The notes under the pieces were generated by a model, which worked only from the letters and a program-made list of their open reading frames with translations, ran no database searches and was not told where the DNA came from. A program made the translations under genes and the position numbers. A stretch of 64,000 nucleotides of DNA from Aeoliella mucimassa (lineage in GTDB: Bacteria; Planctomycetota; Planctomycetia; Pirellulales; Lacipirellulaceae): the NCBI RefSeq assembly GCF_007748035.1, contig NZ_CP036278.1, positions 4,464,001-4,528,000 on the forward strand, written 5' to 3'. How positions within the stretch are numbered: position 1 is the stretch's first letter; every line of letters begins with the position of its first letter. Of the stretch, positions 17,792 to 25,400 are shown piece after piece.

Positions 17792-18544
17792 CTAGCTCAA
17801 CAGCACTCTGCCGATCAGATTGCTGCTCATGCTGTCTTGACTCTGCAGCACACGCACATTGGCCTCAAAGGCTCTGGTTGTTTCAATCATGTCCATCATT
17901 TGTCGCGTGGAGTTGGTTCCCGACATTTCGAGGAACCCGCTACGAACTTCACGCATGCCGGCTTCCACTGGCTGAACCTCAGCCAGTGGTCGGAACAGGT
18001 TGTCGCCAACCTTCACGAGGTCGCCGAGCGAACCGGGCCGCTGAAGTCCCAACTGAACCGTATTGCCAGCCTGGTTGATATCGCCGGTAGCCGAAATGGA
18101 ATAAGGAAGCCCTGGTGTAAGAGCGATTTCGCTGCCGCCTGAGTCGAGCAAGAACATTCCGTTCTGGGTGACCACTCGGTTCTGGCTGTCGATCGTAAAG
18201 TTGCCTGCCCGCGTCAAGAACTGCTCGCCTTGCGCGTCCTGCACCTGAAAGAATCCATCGCCGACGATTGCCAGATCGAGCTGATTGCCCGTCTTCTGCA
18301 ACCGACCAGCGGCGAAATCGGTGGTTGTATCGAATACGCTGACACCGCCGCCGACATCGTTCATCGAGCGATCGCCATCCAGCGCCTGCCCGCGCTGAAT
18401 CGCTTCGGCGAAGCGAGACTGAAACGCGGCTACATCAGGCTTGAACCCAACGGTGTTCACGTTCGCCAGGTTGTTGGCAATTACCTCCAACCTGCGAGAC
18501 TGCACCTTGGCGCCTTCAGCCGACATGTACATTCCGTATGGCAT
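17792..18544 (-). CDS. flgF: Flagellar rod protein FlgF (FlgF/FlgG family)
   Basis: This 250-residue protein of the FlgE/F/G family has an N-terminal LEVIANNLANVNTVGFK and a C-terminal SGTNSTRQMMDMIETTRAFEANVRVLQ. Its place directly before flgG and its length suggest FlgF, a proximal rod component; a second FlgG-type paralogue is the alternative. It is the first gene of the nine-gene flagellar operon and lies about 58 bases from a sigma-54 promoter match. Confidence 0.85.
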   Translation of the reverse strand: MPYGMYMSAEGAKVQSRRLEVIANNLANVNTVGFKPDVAAFQSRFAEAIQRGQALDGDRSMNDVGGGVSVFDTTTDFAAGRLQKTGNQLDLAIVGDGFFQVQDAQGEQFLTRAGNFTIDSQNRVVTQNGMFLLDSGGSEIALTPGLPYSISATGDINQAGNTVQLGLQRPGSLGDLVKVGDNLFRPLAEVQPVEAGMREVRSGFLEMSGTNSTRQMMDMIETTRAFEANVRVLQSQDSMSSNLIGRVLLS

Positions 18545-18601
18545 GACCGTATAAAGCGTTTGCTAGCGTCATGCCCCCCTGCACTCACTGCCCATCACTA
18601 A

Positions 18602-18618
18602 AGCACCCCTTGTGCCAA
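18602..18618 (-). promoter_or_regulatory. Sigma-54 (RpoN) promoter of the flagellar operon
   Basis: Read on the minus strand the sequence is TTGGCACAAGGGGTGCT. It has GG at -24 and GC at -12 separated by exactly 10 bases, the defining spacing, and TTGGCAC fits the consensus well. The predicted start lies near 18,592, leaving a leader of about 48 bases before flgF. The rod and ring genes downstream are common sigma-54 targets in other bacteria. Confidence 0.7.
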
Positions 18619-18808
18619 TTCGTTGCGACCGCCACCATATTTACGTAAGTTGTTTCGCTACAATGATTAACACGTCGACGACAGCACTGCCAGCAGCGAT
18701 TGTCGAGATGCGCAGAAGTTGCCGATCGGCGAACTTTGCCTGTGGTTCCTGGGTCCCATCGGCAAGTTTTGCCGCTAGCCCCCGCCGCCCGATATTTCGA
18801 GTTTTCCG

Positions 18809-20023
18809 ATGACCAATTCCCCACAACGCGACTATGCGATCGAGGTTGTTCGCAAACTGCGCGAAGCGGGCTATCAGTCTCTATGGGCTGGTGGGTGTGT
18901 CCGCGACGCCCTGCTAGGCATCGCGCCGAAGGACTACGATGTTGCCACCAGCGCCACGCCCGACGAGGTGCGCCAGGTGTTTGGCAGGCGGCGGACTCTG
19001 GCAATCGGGGCCTCGTTCGGAGTGATCACGGTGCTGGGGCCAAAACCAGCTGGGCAGATCGAAGTGGCTACGTTTCGCACCGATGGAGGATACTCCGACG
19101 GGCGGCATCCCGATCAGGTGCAGTACTCGACCCCCGAGCACGACGCCCAGCGTCGCGACTTTACGATCAACGGACTGTTCTACGATCCACTCTCCGAACA
19201 GGTACTCGACTTCGTGGGAGGTGAGCAGGATCTCAAACTGGGGAAGATCCGTGCCATCGGGGTGCCCGAACAACGCATCGCCGAAGATAAGCTCCGCATG
19301 CTGCGGGCGGTTCGTTTTGCTTCCCGATTCCATTTTGCGATCGATCCCGACACCTTAGCGGCAATCCAAACGCACGCCAGCGAGATCAATCAGGTTAACG
19401 GAGAACGCATCGGTTCGGAGATGCAATCAATGCTGCTGCATCGCCATCGAGCCAGTGCGCTGGCTCTGCTTCGCGAAACCACGCTGGAGCCGCTGGTGCT
19501 GCCGGAATGCGCGAACTACACGGGAGCCGATTGGGAGGAATTGCAACGACTGGTCGACTCGCTCTCGGAGCCAACGTTTGCCACCGTGCTGGCCGCCTTG
19601 ATGATCGACACGCCGGGCGAGGCTCGCATCGACACAATTGCCGAGCGGTGGAAACTTTCGAATCACGACAAAGACCGCGCGAGCTGGCTGCTTGATCACT
19701 TGCCGTTGGTGGTTAGGGCCACCTCCACACCATGGCCTCGCCTGCAACGAGTCTTGATTCACGAAGGGGCGGCCGAACTACTGACTCTGGCCACCGCCAA
19801 GCTCGGCGACGACTCGCCCGAGGTGAGGTTCTGCGCGGAGAAGCTACAGTTGTCGGCCGAAGAACTCAATCCTGCTCCGCTGGCAACCGGAGCGACCCTG
19901 ATCGCGGCCGGGATGAAACCGGGCCCCAATTTCGGCACCCTACTCGAACAGATTCGCGACGCCCAGCTGAATCAGCAGATCTCCACCGTGGAAGAGGCGC
20001 TCGCGATGGCTCAAAGCCTTTGA
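18809..20023 (+). CDS. cca: CCA tRNA nucleotidyltransferase
   Basis: This 404-residue class II nucleotidyltransferase adds or repairs the CCA end of tRNAs. The head domain has LWAGGCVRDALLG (residues 24-36) and the metal-binding DYDVATSA (DxD, about residues 41-48). The RRDFTINGLFYDP motif and the ERIGSEMQSML region follow, as in the poly(A) polymerase/CCA family. No HD domain is visible. It is divergent from the flagellar operon across a 264-base gap. The tRNA-Glu gene in this window does not encode CCA, so the enzyme would be essential for it. Confidence 0.9.
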   Translation: MTNSPQRDYAIEVVRKLREAGYQSLWAGGCVRDALLGIAPKDYDVATSATPDEVRQVFGRRRTLAIGASFGVITVLGPKPAGQIEVATFRTDGGYSDGRHPDQVQYSTPEHDAQRRDFTINGLFYDPLSEQVLDFVGGEQDLKLGKIRAIGVPEQRIAEDKLRMLRAVRFASRFHFAIDPDTLAAIQTHASEINQVNGERIGSEMQSMLLHRHRASALALLRETTLEPLVLPECANYTGADWEELQRLVDSLSEPTFATVLAALMIDTPGEARIDTIAERWKLSNHDKDRASWLLDHLPLVVRATSTPWPRLQRVLIHEGAAELLTLATAKLGDDSPEVRFCAEKLQLSAEELNPAPLATGATLIAAGMKPGPNFGTLLEQIRDAQLNQQISTVEEALAMAQSL

Positions 20024-20136
20024 TAATGGGCAGCGGTGGCCACGGATGTTTCCTTATGCGATAGACGCTCCACCGTGGAAAATCGCGGCCATTCTGCTCT
20101 AATAGGGTCTTCGTCCAAAGAACACATCCAGGAACA

Positions 20137-20739
20137 ATGCCCATGCTGGTTTCGATTCTAGCCGACTCTCCTCAACCCACCTTCGATGTAGGCTGGGCAC
20201 TTTTGGTCGTGATCCGAGTGCTGCACATCACCTGCGCGGCCGCCATTTTTGGCGGCCTGGTCTACATCCACCAGATGGTCGCTCCACTCACCGAAGGTGC
20301 TGACGACCCCGCTGAAGCTCTCTACCGCGGACGTCGATCCGCGTGGGCAAAGGTAGTGATGATGGCGACCGCCTTCCTGATCCTGAGCGGGTTTCTTCAG
20401 TACTACTACAACATGACCGGGCATGAGGATTTGCCTCCGCTGTATCACGCGTTGTTCGGCATCAAATTTCTGTTGGCCTTTTTTGTGTTCTACGTTGCTG
20501 CCGGCACTGCGGGCAAATCGGCCCTGGCAAGCGATATGCAGAAGAACATCACCAAGTGGGTAAAGCTGGGAATCGCCGCGGTGCTGGTGATTTTTGTGCT
20601 GGCTGCCGTTATGCGAACTTTCCCCAAGGTGCCGCTGGCTGCCGAGGCGGCACCTGCTGCTGCGGCCGACGAAAAGGCAAGCCCGGATAATAACGACACT
20701 CCAATCACCGAAGAGAATAGCGAAACAAACGATGGATAA
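20137..20739 (+). CDS. Integral membrane protein of unknown function
   Basis: This 200-residue protein has four likely membrane helices, at about residues 15-48 (with ITCAAAIFGGLVYIHQMV), 68-88 (VVMMATAFLILSGFLQYY), 102-124 and 143-165. It ends in a low-complexity Ala/Glu/Asp cytoplasmic or lumenal tail. Histidines in helices 1 and 3 (VLHITCA, YHALFG) recall CopD/YkvI-like or cytochrome-type membrane proteins, but this is weak. AGGA lies six bases before the ATG. The stop overlaps the start of the next small gene by 8 bases, so they are co-translated. Confidence 0.7.
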   Translation: MPMLVSILADSPQPTFDVGWALLVVIRVLHITCAAAIFGGLVYIHQMVAPLTEGADDPAEALYRGRRSAWAKVVMMATAFLILSGFLQYYYNMTGHEDLPPLYHALFGIKFLLAFFVFYVAAGTAGKSALASDMQKNITKWVKLGIAAVLVIFVLAAVMRTFPKVPLAAEAAPAAAADEKASPDNNDTPITEENSETNDG

Positions 20740-20902
20740 GAAAGCCAAAAAGCGAATTGAAGTCCTCCGCAAAAAGATCACCCAACTGCAACAACAACTG
20801 GCTGGTGCCAAACAGCAGATGGACGATCCAGCGGAAGTGACTCAGTACGAAGAGCAGATTGCCGCCGCGCAGGCCGAGATCGAAAAGCTCAAGGCAAGCT
20901 AG
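20732..20902 (+). CDS. 56-residue coiled-coil microprotein coupled to the membrane protein
   Basis: The protein begins MDKKAKKRIEVLRKKIT and continues as a Gln/Ala/Glu-rich heptad pattern (QLQQQLAGAKQQM, EEQIAAAQAEIEKLK), so it is a single short coiled coil with a basic start. Its ATG lies inside the end of the preceding gene in another frame (8-base overlap), which implies translational coupling and a shared function. Small proteins of this composition are common in planctomycetes but have no known role. Confidence 0.65.
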   Translation: MDKKAKKRIEVLRKKITQLQQQLAGAKQQMDDPAEVTQYEEQIAAAQAEIEKLKAS

Positions 20903-20932
20903 CCAATCCTGCCTGGCAGACGTCGGCTGGCG

Positions 20933-21550
20933 TTAGTTCACAAAGTACTCTTTGAGTCCTTCCAGCACGTTCGTCGCCGCCACGGCGGCCAGTATCATGC
21001 CCATCACGCGACTGATGATGCTGGCTCCTCCGGTGCCAATCACACGAGTAATGGCTCCGGCAAGCAACATGAACACGTAGGTGATTCCAACAACCACCAG
21101 CATCACCGCGACGGTGGAAACCTGGTCGGCGATGGTATGAACGTCGTTCTCGGTGAGCAGCACGACCGCCATCATCGCTCCAGGCGAGGCGATTGATGGC
21201 GTAGCAATAGGATAGATCGCTGTGTCTTGAAGGTCTTTCACTAGATGAGACTCTTCCTCTGGTTTGCTCTCGCCAAAGATCATGGTCAAGGCGAACAGGA
21301 ACAGAATGATTCCGCCCGATATCTGGAAGGCGAGCAGAGGCACTCCCATGGCGAGTAGCACAGGCTCACCGGCGACAATAAAGAACAGCAATATGCCTGC
21401 GGCCGCCAAGGCCGCCCGCAGCGCAATGCGTCGCCGCTCTGCAGGACTCTGCGAGGCCGTGGAAGAAATGAACACGGGAATCGTTCCCACGGGATCGATC
21501 ACCGCCCACAAGAGTACAAACTTGGTAATCACATCGGCGGCCCAATCCAA
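20933..21550 (-). CDS. MarC family integral membrane protein
   Basis: This 205-residue protein has six predicted membrane helices and the MarC/UPF0056 pattern (PF01914): KFVLLWAVIDPVGTIPVFIS near the N-terminus, ISGGIILFLFALTMIFG in the middle and PSIASPGAMMAVVLLTEN in the second half. Despite the name, MarC proteins are not proven drug exporters and their transport substrate is unknown. It converges with the small coiled-coil gene, 30 bases away. Confidence 0.85.
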   Translation of the reverse strand: MDWAADVITKFVLLWAVIDPVGTIPVFISSTASQSPAERRRIALRAALAAAGILLFFIVAGEPVLLAMGVPLLAFQISGGIILFLFALTMIFGESKPEEESHLVKDLQDTAIYPIATPSIASPGAMMAVVLLTENDVHTIADQVSTVAVMLVVVGITYVFMLLAGAITRVIGTGGASIISRVMGMILAAVAATNVLEGLKEYFVN

Positions 21551-21625
21551 CGCACCACTCCTCGCTTAAGCTTCAACTATTGCCAGAGCCATATTCGTTG
21601 CTTCCCATTCCTGCTTCCGCAAGTA

Positions 21626-21730
21626 CTAGACCACGGTACCGGTCACGCCGTAATGCTTAAGGTAGAAACGGATGAAATGGACTGCCTCTTGCTCGCGGTC
21701 AAGGATACAATGGTAACCTTGTATTGGCCA
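21626..21730 (-). pseudogene. Decayed fragment of a REP-associated (RAYT/Y1) transposase
   Basis: A 34-residue minus-strand segment reads WPIQGYHCILDREQEAV and then HFIRFYLKHYGVTGTVV. Spacing of Trp, Tyr, Ile-Leu, Glu-x-Glu and the final G-V-x-G-x-V-V matches the C-terminal part of RAYT transposases (W..x.Y...I...E.E......Y...NPV.AGLV). The catalytic His-hydrophobic-His and Tyr are absent and there is no intact gene around it. It lies in the 301-base gap between marC and the DUF3124 gene; nothing else is visible in that gap. The match is by eye only. Confidence 0.35.
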
Positions 21731-21851
21731 GATAATTGCCAGCATGTGGCAAAGTGCACAACGTGCCTTACAAGGAGAACCGATACGATCACCCCAACAG
21801 ATCGAGCGATTCACTGCGGGCTCGTTCTGGTGGGATTTTCCGGAGGTAGAG

Positions 21852-22478
21852 ATGCCAGCGCGTTCCGATAACGACTCCCCCGAGGCACCAGCCTGGGTTT
21901 ATTGGCTGTTCAAGCATGGCCTGAAGACCATCGTACTTGTATTCCTGCTGGGAGTACTGCTGATTGCGTCGCTTACCTATTGGTTGGATCGCCGACTCGA
22001 GCATCTCGAAGAAAGGATCGCCGAGAAACCACCCAAGAGCTACACCCCGCCGAACTTAGACGACTACGCCGCCGAGCCAATCGACGATGCCGATATTGCT
22101 CAACGTCACTCCGACTACGTCCCGGTTTACTCACACGTGTACTTCGATGGTGGCCGCCCCTTCCTGCTGGAAGCTACGCTTAGCATCCGCAATACGAGCG
22201 AGACCGCGTCGGTGTACATTGAGTCGGTGCGGTATTTCGATACCCACGGTGAGCTCGTCAAGGAACCGGTAACCAACACCATTCAGCTCAAACCGCTACA
22301 AACCATCGAGTTTGTCGTACCGCAGAAAGACTCCACGGGCGGTTCTGGAGCGAACTACCTGGTCGATTGGTTTTCGACCGATCCAGCGGTCGCACCACTG
22401 ATCGAAGTCGTGATGGTCGGCAACGAAGGCACACATGCCATCGCCTTCCGAGCCGAGTCGGTGCGCGTTACCCCTTGA
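21852..22478 (+). CDS. DUF3124 membrane-anchored protein
   Basis: This 208-residue protein has one membrane helix at about residues 24-44 (LKTIVLVFLLGVLLIASLTYW) and a C-terminal DUF3124 domain (PF11322). Family hallmarks are YVPVYSHVYF, LSIRNTSETASVYIESVRY, VVPQKDSTGGSGANYLVDW and IEVVMVGNEGTHAIAF. The domain is probably periplasmic; its function is unknown. I chose the ATG at 21852 because GGAGG sits about six bases upstream, in preference to an upstream in-frame ATG at 21744. It converges with the surface-protein gene, only 5 bases apart, with no visible terminator between them. Confidence 0.8.
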   Translation: MPARSDNDSPEAPAWVYWLFKHGLKTIVLVFLLGVLLIASLTYWLDRRLEHLEERIAEKPPKSYTPPNLDDYAAEPIDDADIAQRHSDYVPVYSHVYFDGGRPFLLEATLSIRNTSETASVYIESVRYFDTHGELVKEPVTNTIQLKPLQTIEFVVPQKDSTGGSGANYLVDWFSTDPAVAPLIEVVMVGNEGTHAIAFRAESVRVTP

Positions 22479-22483
22479 TCACG

Positions 22484-25400
22484 CTAAGCCGCTTCGTCGA
22501 GTACTTCGGCTGACTTACCAGGAGTGTAGACGCCTGGTTGGTCGGTTCCGTCTCCATCCCAATCGCCAGCAACCGGCACATCGCCAGCTGCACCGAGTTC
22601 GAACACTCGATCCACCGCGTCCATCTCGCGATTGCCGTTGGAATCGATGGTCCAGCGACCGTCGTTGAACACACCGAGGTCGTCGATGCCATCGCCGTTC
22701 CAGTCGCCTACCACGGGGGTTCCGTCTCCACCAAAAGTCACCGCGGCGTCGACGGAAGTGAACCGCCCGTCGCCGTTGAGATCGAGGTTCCAGACACCGC
22801 CGCGGAACACGCCGATCGTGGCAATGCCGTCGCCGTTCCAGTCGCCCACCACTGGTTGATCACCAACAACACCATAGTGGAACACGTGATCGATCAAATC
22901 GGCACGCACCTGTCCCTCGTTCGAATGCTGCAGCAACCGTCGGCCTAAGGTGGCTTCGTCCACGCGTGGAGGAACGTTCTTGGCTTTCGGTGCCAGCGGG
23001 CCAGGATTGTTCTCTGCATCCGGCAGCCCTGGCTCGTGTTCGATGGCCCACGGATCCCCCGCCCACACGGGACCGAAGATGGCAATGTCGGTCTTGCCAT
23101 CGCCATCAAAGTCGCCAGCAGTTGGTAGGTCTTGAGCATCGCCCAACTCGGCCATCAAGTCGCCCGAGTCCCACCGCCCGTTGTCGTTGAGATCGAAGTA
23201 CCATTTGCCATCGATGAAGATGCCGATTTCATCGTTGCCATCTCCATCCCAGTCGCCGACCACTGGCACCCCACGGGGATGTCCAAACACGACCAGCGTG
23301 GCAAGCTCATCGATGCCGTCGTCGCGATTGTCGTTCGCGCTGAGAGTCCAGGTCCCCTGGTCGAGTTCCACCTGCTGCCAACCAGCCATGGAAAACTGCA
23401 CCGAAGTTGTCTGCGACATCAGCTCCTCGGCGGCCATGGTGGACCGCGGGAATCCTCCATCGAGCAAGCTCAAGTGCCAGGTGTAGCCCACCACGCGGCT
23501 GCCACCACCGTAGATCTCGGGCGCTACCTTCTTAGGCGCTACCAATGGGAACAGTGGCTGCGTTTGTGCGAAGGTCGGTGGAGGGGTAATCAGCGAAGGT
23601 GGCTCCACCGGTGGATCCACAGGCGGAATCCAAATGCTGGTTGTCGTGATCTCGCTGAAGTTATTCTCCTGAGAGTGCTGCCCCGCTCCGACGGCGATGC
23701 GGAAAATCACGTCGGTGCCAAACATCACCCGCATTTGTTCGATGGCTGCTTGCTGCTCGGCCGTTTTTTCCAGTACGGGATTCGATGAACCTCCAGCCAC
23801 ATTGACCACCAAACCACCAAGGCTTCCTTCGGTGTCGATATGATCGATCACTCCATCCGGCTGGACTTCAACCACCGCGTAGGTGCCCGCAGGCAATCCC
23901 GAGAACTCATAGTATCCATAGGCGTCGGTCACCACACGAATCGGCCCGTCGCCGTAATAGCCTCCGAGTGTTTCGCTACCGAAGATGGGGTCGCCAGAGT
24001 AACCGTGTCGCAGTTCCAGTGTCACCCCGCTGAGCGGCTGATCGTCGGCGGTCCGCTGACCGTCACGCAGATCGGCCAGGTTGTCGGGTAGTTCACCAAC
24101 CACCAAGATTGGAGCACCATCGATGTAGACGAAGCCCGATATCGTCGCTGGTGGCACTTCGCAGAAGTCGTACTCGATATGATGCTCGTTGGAGCCTACC
24201 TCGATATCTCCCATCCGGTCGACACCAAAGTACGAACCACCGCCGGTACCGATATGGTAACCACCGTTGAAGTAATCTTCGGGCTGGTGTTCGAACACCG
24301 TGTAAGCCCCCGGAGCAAGACCTGTGAACGAGTAAGCTCCGTTATCATCCGTGTAAGTGTAGTCGAGCAGATTGCCATTTTCGTCGAGCAGATCGACGCG
24401 GACTCCAGGGATTACCCCTTCACCCTCTTCGTGGATGCAGTCGCCATCTTCGTCCACATAGACATGGCCGCTAATACTACCTGGCAACAGTTCGCCGAAG
24501 TTGTACTCTTCCGCGACATCACCGAAGTTGATCACCGCGCCGGTGATGCGATCCACGGTACCGGAAGTCTCGTCGGCCGCGGTGCCACCGTGCGTGCCGG
24601 CGGTGTCGATACCGTCGATCCAGCCGGTCGGCTGCACTTCTCGCACCCCGTAGGTGCCGGGTGCGAGGTTCGTGAACTCGTAGTAACCAACATTTCCCGT
24701 TTCGGTGGAAGTGACCGTTGTGATGCCAGTCGGTACTCCGTTGGCATCCAGCAGTTCAACGACTACTCCGCCGATACCGACTTCGTTATCGCGGTCGAAG
24801 TTACCCTCGTTCGACTCGTCGTGGTACACCCAACCCGAGAGGGAGGGACCTACGTGCTCGCAGAAGTCGTACTGCGTGGCGTCGATGTTCGAACCGAGCA
24901 GGATGTTCGAGAACAGGCTATAGATGTCGCCGATGTCCGACTTCGTTCCTCCCGAAGTGCCGATCCGCTCGCCGCCGTCGTAGAAGTCGGTCGGCTGGTG
25001 CTCGCGAACCTGATACTCTCCAGGAGCCAGGTCGGTGAACGTGTAGCGACCTTCGCTGTCGGTATAAGTTGTCTGCAGCACGTTGCCTGCCGCATCGAGC
25101 AGGTCGATCTGCACGCCTTCGAGCACGTCCTGCGGTTGGTCGAAGTGACAAGCTTCGTCGTACGACACTGTCACCCGGCCGCTGATACTACCTGGCAGCA
25201 CTTCGCCGAAGTTGTACTCTTCTGCGACATCGCCGAAGTTGATCACCGCGCCGGTGATGCGATCCACGGTGCCGGTGGTCTCATCGGCCGCGGTGCCACC
25301 GTGCGTGCCGGCGGTGTCGATACCGTCGATCCAGCCGGTCGGCTGCACTTCTCGCACCCCGTAGGTGCCGGGTGCGAGGTTCGTGAACTCGTAGTAACCT

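Noticed and set aside
18585-19004. A minus-strand frame of 139 residues across the start of cca
   Set aside because: It is antisense to the well-supported cca N-terminus and to the promoter region, with no family motifs.
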